Source: Paracoccaceae bacterium | Lineage (GTDB): Bacteria; Pseudomonadota; Alphaproteobacteria; Rhodobacterales; Rhodobacteraceae | NCBI GenBank assembly: GCA_023263735.1 | Contig: JALQUQ010000001.1 | Coordinates: 1-30,670 of the forward strand | DNA: 30,670 bases | Direction: 5' to 3' | In this document: positions 1 to 11,913 of the stretch, one piece after another | How positions within the stretch are numbered: the first letter of the stretch is position 1 | Layout: every line of letters begins with the position of its first letter | Position numbers and translations under genes: made by a program | Notes under the pieces: model-generated | Told to the model about the DNA's origin: nothing | The model's input: the letters and a program-made list of their open reading frames with translations, nothing else | Databases searched by the model: none

Positions 1-2710
1 GGTCTGCAAGGGCAGCAGGTCGCGGAAGATGCCCGACAGCGTCATCACCACGTCGATCCGGGGGCGTCCCAGTTCCGAAAGCGGGATCAGGTCGGCCCCG
101 CAAAGCCGCCCGTAATGGTCAAAGCGGGGCTTGGCCCCCATCAGCGCCAGCGCCTGCGCGATAGGGCCGCCATCGGATTTGATGTTGTCCGATCCCCACA
201 GCACCAGCGCCACCGTGCGCGGCAGCACCGGATGGGCGGCGAGCAGACGTTCCGCCTGCGCCGCGCCGTCCTGCAGGGCGAAGGCCGTGGGCATGCGGAA
301 AGGGTCGAAGGCGTGGATATTGCGGCCCGTGGGCAGGATGTCGGGACTGCGGATCAGATCGCCCCCCGGCACCGGGCGGATGTAGCGGCCCGACAGGGCG
401 CGGAGCAGGGCCGAAACCTCGGTCTCCTGCTTCAGCATCACCTCGGTCCGGGCAAGGTCCGCGCCTTCGGGCAACAGCGCCAGCATCGCTGCCCGGGCCT
501 CAGCCTCCATCGGGCGGCCAAGGACATGCAGCCCGTCGGTGATCAGCGCGCCTTCGGTTTCCAGAAGCTTGGTCCAGAGCGTGTCCGGGTTGGTGCCGTC
601 CATGTCCACCAGCGCCGCCTGCGCGCGGACGAGGTCGGTCAGATCCTCGCGTTCCGGCGCATCGGGGGGCAGGGCGCGCAGGCGGGCAAGGCTGTCCTTC
701 AGGTCGGCCAGGCCCTTGTAAAGCCCCGACTTGGCAAGCGGCGGCGTCAGGTGGGTGACGGTGACGGCATTGGTCCGCCGCTTGGCCAGCGTCGCCTCGG
801 ACGGGTTGTTGGCGGCGTAAAGGTAGATGTTGGGCAGGTTGCCCATCATCCGGTCGGGCCAGCAGCCCGCCGATGGCCCCGCCTGCTTGCCCGGCATGAA
901 TTCCAGCGCGCCATGCATGCCGAAATGCAGCACGGCATCGGCGCCGAAATCATCGCGGATCCAGTCGTAGAAGGCGGCGAAGGCATGGGTGGGGGCGAAG
1001 CCGCGCTCGAAGAGCAGACGCATCGGGTCGCCCTCATAGCCGAACACGGGTTGCAGGCCGACAAAGACATTGCCGAAGCGGTGACCCAGGATGAACACAT
1101 CCCGCCCATCGCTTTGCGCGCGGCCGGGGGCGGGGCCCCAGGCGCCTTCGATCTCTTTCAACCAGCGCGCGCGGGCCACCAGCTGCGCGGCGGGCACGCG
1201 GGCGGCGATGCGGGCGGGCTGGCCAAAGCCGTCATTCCCATCCGACAGCACCATGTCGCGCAGCTCTTCGACCGATGCCGGCGGGGTCAGGTCATAGCCT
1301 TCCGCCTTCATCGCGTTGAGCATGTTGAACAGGCTTTCGAACACCGCCAGATAGGCCGCCGTCCCCGCCGCGCCCGCATTGGGCGGGAAGCCGTAAAGCA
1401 CGATGGCCACCTTGCGCGCAGGCGTGCGGCTTTGGCGCAGGCGGGCCAGGCGGGCGGTCTTGTCCACCAGCGCGGCGATGCGTTCGGGGCAGGGGGACAT
1501 GGCGCGGCGGTTGGCGTCGGTCGTGTCGGCTTTGCAGCCCCGCGCGCAGCCGGTGCAGGCCGCGCCATCATGGCGACCGGCAAAGACGGTGGGATTGGTC
1601 GCCCCGTCGATTTCCGGCAGCGCGATCAGCATGGTGGTTTCCACCGGGCCAAGCCCGCCGCCACTGGCCGCCCATTGCCCCAGCGTCTGGAACTCCAGCG
1701 GATGGGCGGCGACATAGGGCACATCCAGTGCCGCCAGCGCCTCGACCGCCGCCGCCGAGTCGTTATAGGCCGGCCCACCGACAAGCGAGAAGCCGGTCAG
1801 CGACACCATCGCATCGACGCGGCCCGTGAAATAGGCCTCCATCGCCGGACGCCCGTCCAGACCGCCCGCGAAGGCGGGCAGGACGGCGATGCCTGCACCC
1901 TCAAACGCGCGGATCACGGCGTCATAATGCGCGGTGTCGGATGCGAGGATGTAGCTCCGCAGCATCAACAGCCCCACCGTCGCCGTGGCCCCCGCCGGGC
2001 GGGGCAGATCGGCGGCGCGGGTGGTGATGCGGGCGGGCAGGTCGGGGTGGTACAGCCCGACTTCCGGGTAATCGATGGGGGCGGCGGCGCGCGGCGCCTT
2101 CCAGTCGCGGCCCTTGGCATAGCGGCCCACCAGATAGCGCACCATCGACTCGATATTGTCGTCGGACCCGCCCAGCCAATATTGCATGGACAGGAACCAC
2201 GCGCGCAGATCCTGCGCCGTGCCGGGGATGAAGCGCAGGATCTTCGGCAGGCGGCGCAGCATGGACATCTGCTTTTCGCCCGAAGATCCCGACGGCTGCT
2301 TGTTCCCGCGCAGCTTTTTCAGCAGCGCCATCGGGCCGGAGGCGGGCTGCGACATGTCCAGATCGCCCATCCGCGTCAGTTTGACGATCTGCGGGTCGGC
2401 AATGACGCCAACAAAGGCATCGGCCCGGTCCCGCGCGCGTTGCAGCCAGGGCAGGATGGCGGTGATATGCTCTTCGATGAAAAGAAGGTTCGCCATCACC
2501 ATGTCGGCCCGGTCGACGGACTCGCGCGCCTCGCACAGCGCGGCGGGGTTTTCCGCCCATTCGGCGGCGGCATGGACAGAGATCGTCAGACCGGGGAAAT
2601 CGGCAGCCAGACGCGGCGCGATGCGCGCGGCGGGGCCTGCGGCATGGGCGTCCAGCGTGACGATGGCGATGTGATACCCCGCCTTCGCACCACCCGATCT
2701 GAGGATCACG

Positions 2711-2721
<11 letters not shown>
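1..2721 (-). CDS. bchH: Magnesium chelatase subunit H (3' end cut by window edge)
   Basis: Porphyrin-binding catalytic subunit of Mg-chelatase, which inserts Mg into protoporphyrin IX with ATP hydrolysis by BchI and BchD. The reading frame is open from ATG at 2721 to base 1, giving 907 codons. The family is about 1,190 residues, so roughly the last quarter lies outside the window. The N-terminus reads [11 protein letters not shown], followed by [19 protein letters not shown], typical of the BchH/ChlH N-terminal domain. The frame at the left edge reads [16 protein letters not shown], a conserved stretch of the family. The start overlaps the end of bchB by 11 bases, which indicates translational coupling in the bchF-N-B-H unit. 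Both BchI and BchD partners are encoded in this window, about 13 kb away. The long open frame on the opposite strand is a high-GC shadow. Confidence 0.96.
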
Positions 2722-6033
<3,312 letters not shown>

Positions 6034-6078
6034 TCACGGCGGGCTTCCTTGCGTTCAGGTTAGTCTTGGGGAGCGAAG

Positions 6079-6096
6079 TGTCAATCAAAACTTACA
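6079..6096. promoter_or_regulatory. PpsR/CrtJ box upstream of bchF
   Basis: TGTcaatcaaaacttACA is a perfect TGT-N12-ACA match to the known PpsR/CrtJ operator consensus. It lies 74-91 bases upstream of the bchF start codon, in the position expected for repression of the bchFNBH operon. Confidence 0.85.
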
Positions 6097-6223
6097 CTAT
6101 CGACATTTAAACCCCGGCAGGGCGAAAGGCCGCCAGACAAGGCGGAAATGCTCGGAAAATGCATGCTAAATATCTGAAAATCAAGTTTTTCGCCCGACGG
6201 GAAACCTTTACATCGGCCTTGGG

Positions 6224-6241
6224 TGTAAATTTATGTGGACA
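6224..6241. promoter_or_regulatory. PpsR/CrtJ box upstream of ppaA
   Basis: TGTaaatttatgtggACA is a perfect TGT-N12-ACA match. It lies 109 bases upstream of ppaA and 219 bases upstream of bchF. It could serve ppaA alone or act at a distance with the box at 6079-6096, since the two start 145 bases apart. Confidence 0.8.
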
Positions 6242-6349
6242 TATCTCTTGGAAGGGCGCTTCATGAGACTCGGTAAACGGTAAAAGGGCCCGTGTTGGTG
6301 TGGGCGGCAGCATTGCCGCCATGACGGGTCGCTTGTCCGGGAGGGGACG

Positions 6350-7132
6350 ATGCGGGACGAGGGCGGCATGGCCAGAGAAGACCGCAACGGTCCTGCGGGA
6401 CACGTTGGTCTGGCCATCGAGGTGATACAGCGTCTGGCGTCACTGCGCCGGGCAGGAGCGGGCAAACTGCAACAGTCCATGATCGACCGTCTGGTCGCCG
6501 CTGTCTGCACGGCGGACAACGCGGCCGTGCCGGACATCCTTGAGGGGTTCCGCAAGGCGCGGGTTCCGGTGGATGCGGTGGTGTCGGATTACATTCCCGC
6601 CGCCGCCCGCGCCTTGGGAGAGGCATGGGAAGAAGACCGCCTGACCTTCGGGTTGGTGACGATCGGAACGGCGCGGCTGCAGGCGATGCTGCGCCAGTTG
6701 CAGGCCGAACAGCATGCCGATGCCGCCGATCCCGATGCGACGGCGGCGGTGCTGGTGCTGATCCCGCCGGGAGAGCAGCACACGCTGGGCGCGATGGTCG
6801 CGGCGTCCATGCTGCGGCGTCGGGGCGTGTCGGTGAAGGTCGAGATTGCGCCTAGCGTGACCGACCTGTCGCATCTGACGGCAGAACGTCGCTTTGATGC
6901 CGTGTTGGTGACACTTGGATCAACAGACAGGCTTGAAACTTGCGCGAAGTTGGTGAAAACCCTGAAACAGATTACCAAGGGTGCGCTTCGTGTTGCAATC
7001 GGCGGGGCGGTCGTGGAAAGCTGTCGGGATATGCTGACAGAGTCCGGGGCCGATCTGGTGACGAACGACGTGAATACCGTCATCTCGGAGTTCGGGTTGA
7101 ATGACAAGATGGCGGAACGGAACGCAGGGTGA
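6350..7132 (+). CDS. ppaA: PpaA/AerR family photosynthesis regulator with B12-type sensing domain
   Basis: Antirepressor/regulator of photosynthesis genes; in Rhodobacter PpaA and AerR bind cobalamin or heme and modulate PpsR/CrtJ. The product is 260 residues. Residues ~30-115 form the helical cap (SMIDRLVAAVCTADNAAVPD and onward). Residues ~132-250 are a B12-binding-like Rossmann fold containing GEQHTLGA with His144, the expected lower axial ligand. It also has VLVTLGS and the terminal GADLVTNDVNTVISEF. The ATG at 6350 follows GGAGGGG closely. An in-frame ATG at 6368 is a weaker alternative. It is 47 bases ahead of ppsR, the usual partner arrangement. The choice between ligands cannot be read from sequence. 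Confidence 0.92.
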   Translation: MRDEGGMAREDRNGPAGHVGLAIEVIQRLASLRRAGAGKLQQSMIDRLVAAVCTADNAAVPDILEGFRKARVPVDAVVSDYIPAAARALGEAWEEDRLTFGLVTIGTARLQAMLRQLQAEQHADAADPDATAAVLVLIPPGEQHTLGAMVAASMLRRRGVSVKVEIAPSVTDLSHLTAERRFDAVLVTLGSTDRLETCAKLVKTLKQITKGALRVAIGGAVVESCRDMLTESGADLVTNDVNTVISEFGLNDKMAERNAG

Positions 7133-7179
7133 AACGATAGGGCTGTGCGTGTCTGTAATGCCCATGAAAGGTTTCGGCC

Positions 7180-8577
7180 GTGACATCAGATGGACGCTTC
7201 CTGCTGAGACGAGGCACCTTGCCAGAGGTTGCCCCTGAACAGCTTGTTGAGATCTTCACTTCTGCCTGTGACGTGGCGCTGGTCGTCTCGGCCGAGCGGG
7301 AAGTGCTGTCGGTGCTCGTCAATCCGCAGAAGGGCGTGGGCGCGAAGGTTGCCCATTGGCAGGGCGCGCCGCTGCAAACCCTCTTGACGCCGGAAAGCTG
7401 GTCAAAGCTGGAAAAGCGGCTGGGCGGGGGCGAGATGGACACCCATCGCCCGATGATCATCGAACTGACCCATTCCGACCAGCAGAGTTTCCAGTTCCCG
7501 ATCCGCTATGCAGTGTCCCGCACGGCGGCGGATGGCGCGTTCCTGATGGTGGGCCATGATCTGCGCCCGATCGCGGAATTGCAGCAGCAACTCGTGCAGG
7601 CGCAACTGGCGCTGGAGCGGGATTACGAACAGCAGCGCGAGATGGAGACCCGCTATCGCGTGCTGATGGAGATGAGCCCGCTGCCGCTGATGATCGTGTC
7701 CATGTCCTCGGGCAAGATCGTTGACCTGAACTCTTCGGCGGCCGAACTGATCGGCGCGCCGCGCAGCGAGCTTCTGGATGCCGCGGTCGCGCAGGAATTC
7801 GACGGGCGGCGTCGCGGTGAATTTCTGGAAAGCCTTGCCAAGCTATCGGGGGCGATGGAACTGACGGTGCGGCGCAGCCGGTCCAAGGTGCTGGTCTCGG
7901 CCGGCGTATTCCGCGCGGCGGGGGAACGTCTGCTCTTGTGCCGTCTGGGCCTGTCGGAAACCGGCAAGGCGCAGGTCAACGAATTGGCGGACCTGACGGA
8001 GCGTCTCTTCGCCAAGGGCGTCGATGCCGTGGTCTTTGTCGATGGCGAAGGCGTCATCAAGACGGCGAACGAATCCTTCCTGAACCTGACCGACAGCAAC
8101 AGCCTTGCCATGGTGGTGGGCCGGTCCTTCGGCGATTTCCTGTCGCGCGGGACCATCGACCTGCGGGTCATCCTCGACAACGTCAAGCGGGTGGGCCAGC
8201 TGCGCCGCTATGCGACGCGGTTGAACACCGATTACTACGGTCAGGTTGCGGTCGAACTCTCTGCCACCGCCTTTTCAGACCGGCCAGAGACCAGCATCGC
8301 CCTTGTGATCCGGGATGTCAGCGTGACCGAGACGACGCGCTGGCCGCTGGAAGGCACGGGGAACGAAGGTCTGCGCAACGTGATGCAACTGGTCGGCTAT
8401 TCCACGCTGAAGGACATCGTTGCCGAAACGACCGAGATCATCGAAAAGATGTGCATCGAAACCGCGCTGGAACTGACCGGCAACAACCGCGTCGCGGCGG
8501 CGGAACTGCTGAGCCTGTCGCGCCAGTCGCTTTACGTGAAACTGCGGAAATTCGGCCTGTTGTCCAAGGAAGACTGA
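7180..8577 (+). CDS. ppsR: Transcriptional repressor PpsR (CrtJ)
   Basis: Master aerobic repressor of photosynthesis genes, which binds TGT-N12-ACA. The product is 465 residues. It has an N-terminal PAS-like region (~20-130), a long Gln-rich helix (IAELQQQLVQAQLALERDYE), PAS1 (~160-260), PAS2 (~275-390) and a C-terminal Fis-type helix-turn-helix (NNRVAAAELLSLSRQSLYVK). Cys254 (LLLCRLG) and Cys425 (EKMCIETALE) match the two redox cysteines described in Rhodobacter PpsR (251 and 424). The start is GTG at 7180, preceded by AAAGG with eight bases spacing; no in-frame ATG lies nearby, and TTG at 7219 is a less likely alternative. The family's DNA boxes are present throughout the window. The gene ends before a clear hairpin terminator. 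Confidence 0.96.
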   Translation: MTSDGRFLLRRGTLPEVAPEQLVEIFTSACDVALVVSAEREVLSVLVNPQKGVGAKVAHWQGAPLQTLLTPESWSKLEKRLGGGEMDTHRPMIIELTHSDQQSFQFPIRYAVSRTAADGAFLMVGHDLRPIAELQQQLVQAQLALERDYEQQREMETRYRVLMEMSPLPLMIVSMSSGKIVDLNSSAAELIGAPRSELLDAAVAQEFDGRRRGEFLESLAKLSGAMELTVRRSRSKVLVSAGVFRAAGERLLLCRLGLSETGKAQVNELADLTERLFAKGVDAVVFVDGEGVIKTANESFLNLTDSNSLAMVVGRSFGDFLSRGTIDLRVILDNVKRVGQLRRYATRLNTDYYGQVAVELSATAFSDRPETSIALVIRDVSVTETTRWPLEGTGNEGLRNVMQLVGYSTLKDIVAETTEIIEKMCIETALELTGNNRVAAAELLSLSRQSLYVKLRKFGLLSKED

Positions 8578-8600
8578 CACCGTCCCGCATGGATAATCGC

Positions 8601-8632
8601 AAACCCCGGCCCTCGCGCCGGGGTTTTCCTTT
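8601..8632 (+). terminator. Rho-independent terminator after ppsR
   Basis: AAACCCCGGC (8601-8610) pairs perfectly with GCCGGGGTTT (8617-8626) across a six-base loop, and the stem runs into a T-rich stretch. It starts 24 bases after the ppsR stop and insulates ppsR from the bchE promoter. Confidence 0.88.
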
Positions 8633-8649
8633 GCGCCTGCCCGCGCGAA

Positions 8650-8663
8650 TTGACCTGTGTCAA
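8650..8663. promoter_or_regulatory. FNR/FnrL-type box upstream of bchE
   Basis: TTGACctgtGTCAA fits the FNR-family consensus TTGAY-N4-RTCAA exactly. It sits inside a longer perfect inverted repeat, GAATTGAC-ctgt-GTCAATTC (8647-8666). It lies 52-65 bases upstream of the bchE start. FnrL control of bchE is established in Rhodobacter, and it suits an oxygen-sensitive radical-SAM enzyme. Confidence 0.82.
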
Positions 8664-8682
8664 TTCCATGTCCGTCCAGAAG

Positions 8683-8700
8683 TGTCAGTTTAAGTTGACA
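8683..8700. promoter_or_regulatory. PpsR/CrtJ box upstream of bchE
   Basis: TGTcagtttaagttgACA is a perfect TGT-N12-ACA box ending 14 bases before the bchE ATG and 19 bases downstream of the FNR-type box. I see no second perfect box here. Confidence 0.82.
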
Positions 8701-8714
8701 CAACGGAGGGTCCC

Positions 8715-10379
8715 ATGCGCATCGTCTTCGTCTATCCCAATTACCATTCCGGCGGGGCAGAGATCGCGGGGAACTGGCCGCCCGCATGGGTCGCCTATCT
8801 GGCGGGCTCGCTCAAGGCGGCGGGCTTCACCGACATCCATTTCATCAACGCCATGACCCATCACATCGGGCCAGAGGCGCTGCGGGCGAAACTCGCCGCG
8901 CTGCAACCCGACATCGTGGGGACCACCGCCATCACCCCGGCGATTTACGAGGCGGAGGAGGTTTTGAAGATCGCGTCGGACGTCGTGCCCGGCGCGTTGC
9001 GCGTCTTGGGCGGCATCCACGCCACCTTCATGTTCCGGCAGGTGCTGGAAGAGGCGCCTTGGGTCGATGTGATCGTCCGGGGAGAGGGCGAAGAGATCAT
9101 GACCGCCTTGGCGCAGGCCGTGCATGAGGGCCGCTACTTGGCTGACCGGCGCAAGATCAAGGGCCTCGCCTTCCGCGACGGGGAAGAGATCGTTGCGACG
9201 CAAGCCGCATCCACCGTCAAGAACCTTGACGCCATCGACCCGGATTGGTCGCTCTTGGACTGGGACAGCTACATCTACGTCCCCCTTGGCGTGAAGGTCG
9301 CCATTCCCAACATGGCGCGGGGCTGTCCCTTCACCTGTTCCTTCTGTTCGCAATGGAAATTCTGGCGCGATTACCGCGTGCGCGACCCGAAGAAGGTGGT
9401 GGACGAGATCGAGCGTCTGGTGAACGACCATGGCGTCGGCTTCTTCATTCTTGCGGACGAGGAACCCACGATCAACAAGAAGAAATTCGTCGAATTCTGT
9501 CAGGAGCTGATCGACCGGGGCCTTCCCGACCGCATCAAATGGGGCATCAAGACCCGCGTGACCGACATCTGGCGCGACCGGGATTTGCTGAAGTTCTACC
9601 GCAAGGCGGGGCTGGTCCATGTCTCGCTTGGGACAGAGGCCGCCGCGCAGTTGAAGCTGGACCTTTTCAACAAGGAAACCACCGTCGCCCAGAACAAGGA
9701 GGCGATCCGTCTTTTGCGCGAGGCCGATATCTTCACCGAGGCGCAGTTCATCGTGGGGTTGGACAACGAAACGGCAGAGACGCTGGAGGAAACCTACCGC
9801 ATGGCCTGGGATTGGCAGCCCGACCTTGCCAATTGGTCGATGTACACGCCCTGGCCCTTTACCCCCCTGTTCCAGGAAATGCGCGACAAGGTCGAGGTCT
9901 TCGACTTCTCGAAATACAATTTCGTCACGCCCATCATGAAGCCGGAGGCGCTGAGCCGGGGCGAACTGCTTGACGGGGTGATGAAGAATTACCGCCGTTT
10001 CTACATGAAAAAGGCGCTGTTCCATTACCCGTGGCGCGGCACCGGGTTCCGGCGGCGCTATCTCTTGGGCTGCCTCAAGGCCTTCCTCAAGACCGGGATG
10101 GGGCGGACCTTCTATGACCTTGGCAAGGCCGGGTATTGGGGGCCGCAGACCAAGAACTCGGTCGATTTCCACTTTGATGAGACGCGCAAGAACGCCCCCG
10201 CCCAGATGGCCGATTGGGAGGCCGCCGCCGACCGCGCCGCCCGTGCCGCCGAACGGCGCGAGGCCGTGCGGGCGCAAGGCAAAGAAAGGGCGAAGGAGCG
10301 CGCCTTGGCCGGTCTGCCCGACACGGTGCCCGATCTTGCCCCCATGGCCTGCGGCGGCGGGAAAGGGCAGATGGAGTGA
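8715..10379 (+). CDS. bchE: Anaerobic Mg-protoporphyrin IX monomethyl ester cyclase
   Basis: Oxygen-independent formation of the isocyclic ring E of (bacterio)chlorophyll. The product is 554 residues. Residues ~1-170 are a B12-binding-type domain ([20 protein letters not shown]). Residues ~196-420 are the radical SAM domain with CPFTCSFC, placing the cluster cysteines at 204, 208 and 211 (CxxxCxxC). The C-terminal 50 or so residues are a charged Ala/Arg/Glu tail of low complexity. The ATG at 8715 follows GGAGG. Its stop overlaps the bchJ start as GTGA. The promoter carries both an FNR-type and a PpsR box. No oxygen-dependent cyclase (acsF) is seen in the window, so this is the only cyclase in view. 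Confidence 0.97.
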   Translation: MRIVFVYPNYHSGGAEIAGNWPPAWVAYLAGSLKAAGFTDIHFINAMTHHIGPEALRAKLAALQPDIVGTTAITPAIYEAEEVLKIASDVVPGALRVLGGIHATFMFRQVLEEAPWVDVIVRGEGEEIMTALAQAVHEGRYLADRRKIKGLAFRDGEEIVATQAASTVKNLDAIDPDWSLLDWDSYIYVPLGVKVAIPNMARGCPFTCSFCSQWKFWRDYRVRDPKKVVDEIERLVNDHGVGFFILADEEPTINKKKFVEFCQELIDRGLPDRIKWGIKTRVTDIWRDRDLLKFYRKAGLVHVSLGTEAAAQLKLDLFNKETTVAQNKEAIRLLREADIFTEAQFIVGLDNETAETLEETYRMAWDWQPDLANWSMYTPWPFTPLFQEMRDKVEVFDFSKYNFVTPIMKPEALSRGELLDGVMKNYRRFYMKKALFHYPWRGTGFRRRYLLGCLKAFLKTGMGRTFYDLGKAGYWGPQTKNSVDFHFDETRKNAPAQMADWEAAADRAARAAERREAVRAQGKERAKERALAGLPDTVPDLAPMACGGGKGQME

Positions 10380-10939
10380 CCGCCCTCATCGGCCCCAATG
10401 CCATCCTGCAAGCGGTCGCCGTCCTTGATCGCGTGGCCGGGCAGGGGACACGGGCGCGGGTGATGGCGCGGGCGGGCGTGCCGATGCCCACGGGGGCCGA
10501 AATGATCCCCGAAACGCAGGCCACCGCGATGCATTGCGCTTTGCGGGCGGAACTGCCCGCGCAGGCGGATGACCTGCTGGGCCAAGCGGGGCAGGCGACG
10601 GGGGCGTATATCCTGCGTCACCGCATACCGCCTTTGGCGCAACGGGTGATCCGCCTTCTGCCCGCGCCATTGGCCGCCCGGGTGCTGGCGGCGGCGATTG
10701 CCAAGCATGCCTGGACCTTTGCCGGTTCGGGGTCCTTCGCCGTGCAATTCGGCAAGCCTTTGGTTTTCCTGATCCGCGACAACCCCTTGCGCGATCCGGA
10801 CGGGCATCCCTGCCTGTGGCATGCGGCCGTGTTCCAGTGCCTGTTCCGCGCGCTGGTCTGGCCGGAGGCGACGGTGCGCGAAACCGACTGTCAGGCGCAA
10901 GGGGCTGAGGTCTGCCGCTTCGAGATCCGCCCTCAGTGA
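10376..10939 (+). CDS. bchJ: BchJ, V4R-domain protein of bacteriochlorophyll synthesis
   Basis: A 187-residue protein with a V4R (4-vinyl reductase-like) domain. It was first proposed to reduce the 8-vinyl group; later work assigns that to BciA/BciB-type enzymes and to chlorophyllide reductase, so an accessory or substrate-channelling role is more likely. It begins [20 protein letters not shown], read as Met at the GTG. The V4R C-terminal part contains [20 protein letters not shown] and ends with [10 protein letters not shown], with the cysteines typical of the domain. The GTG at 10376 overlaps the bchE stop by four bases. The frame is open further upstream inside bchE, but that sequence is a shadow. 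Confidence 0.9.
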   Translation: MTALIGPNAILQAVAVLDRVAGQGTRARVMARAGVPMPTGAEMIPETQATAMHCALRAELPAQADDLLGQAGQATGAYILRHRIPPLAQRVIRLLPAPLAARVLAAAIAKHAWTFAGSGSFAVQFGKPLVFLIRDNPLRDPDGHPCLWHAAVFQCLFRALVWPEATVRETDCQAQGAEVCRFEIRPQ

Positions 10940-10954
10940 GGATGCCGCAGGGAC

Positions 10955-10972
10955 TGTCAGGCAAAGTTGACA
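10955..10972. promoter_or_regulatory. PpsR/CrtJ box upstream of bchG
   Basis: TGTcaggcaaagttgACA is a perfect TGT-N12-ACA box in the 77-base gap between bchJ and bchG, 45 bases ahead of the bchG ATG. It indicates that bchG has its own PpsR-controlled promoter as well as read-through from bchE. A nearby TGT-N13-ACA (10996-11014) is off by one base. Confidence 0.75.
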
Positions 10973-11016
10973 CATTTCCCTTGTCAGACTCGTGTTGTTC
11001 CTGTTTAGTTTACAGC

Positions 11017-11913
11017 ATGAGTGTCAGCATCCCCGTACAGCCCCGCCTCCTGCCCGAACCACGCGCCATGCTGCGGCTGATCAAGCCGATCACATGGTTC
11101 CCGCCGATCTGGGCCTATCTCTGCGGCTCGGTCTCGGCAGGCGTGCCGCTGACCGATCATTGGGGGATGGTGCTGCTGGGCATGGTGCTGGCCGGTCCCA
11201 TCGTCTGCGGCATGAGCCAAGCCGCGAATGACTGGTGCGACCGCCATGTCGATGCCATCAACGAACCCGACCGCCCCATCCCCTCGGGCCGCATTCCCGG
11301 CCGCTGGGGGCTGTGGATCGCGCTGGCCATGACCGCGCTGTCGCTGGGCGTGGGGTCGATGCTGGGGGTCTGGGGCTTCTGGGCCACCGTCGCGGGCGTC
11401 GCCGCCGCATGGGCCTATAGCGCGGAACCCGTGCGGCTGAAGCGGTCCGGCTGGTGGGGGCCGGGGCTGGTGGGCTTGAGTTACGAGGGCCTGCCGTGGT
11501 TCACCGGGGCCGCCGTCCTGTTGCAAACAGCTCCAAGGTTCGAGATCGTGGTGATCGCCGCGCTTTATGCCTTTGGCGCGCATGGCATCATGACGCTGAA
11601 TGATTTCAAAGCCTTGGAGGGGGATCGCCAGACCGGCGTCCGCTCTCTTCCCGTCGTTCTGGGGCCAGAGGTTGCGGCGCGCATCGCCTGCACGGTGATG
11701 GGCATGGCGCAGGCGCTGGTGATCCCGCTGCTGATCCTGTTCGGCAAGCCTTGGCATGCCGGGGGCGTCGCGTTGGTGCTGATCGCGCAACTGGCCGCGA
11801 TGCGGGTGCTGTTCCGCGACCCCAAGTGCAAGGCGCCTTGGTACAACGGCACGGGCGTCGTCCTTTATGTCACCGGCATGATGATTTCGGCCTTTGCGCT
11901 GAGGGGGTTGTGA
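11017..11913 (+). CDS. bchG: Bacteriochlorophyll synthase (UbiA-family prenyltransferase)
   Basis: Esterifies bacteriochlorophyllide a with geranylgeranyl or phytyl diphosphate in the membrane. The product is 298 residues, with about nine hydrophobic segments. The two Asp-rich UbiA motifs are visible: NDWCDRHVDAINEPDRPIPS (residues 71-90) and NDFKALEGDRQTG (195-207). The ATG at 11017 (MSVSIPVQPRLLPEPR) was chosen because the open frame upstream runs through the PpsR box and is not protein-like. Its stop overlaps the start of the next gene by one base (TGATG). Confidence 0.96.
   Translation: MSVSIPVQPRLLPEPRAMLRLIKPITWFPPIWAYLCGSVSAGVPLTDHWGMVLLGMVLAGPIVCGMSQAANDWCDRHVDAINEPDRPIPSGRIPGRWGLWIALAMTALSLGVGSMLGVWGFWATVAGVAAAWAYSAEPVRLKRSGWWGPGLVGLSYEGLPWFTGAAVLLQTAPRFEIVVIAALYAFGAHGIMTLNDFKALEGDRQTGVRSLPVVLGPEVAARIACTVMGMAQALVIPLLILFGKPWHAGGVALVLIAQLAAMRVLFRDPKCKAPWYNGTGVVLYVTGMMISAFALRGL

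Noticed and set aside
8685..10277. A 530-codon open frame on the minus strand opposite bchE
   Set aside because: Compositionally a shadow of bchE, and it runs through the bchE promoter boxes.
10996..11014. Second PpsR box at bchG
   Set aside because: TGT and ACA are 13 bases apart rather than 12, and the arms are not symmetrical.
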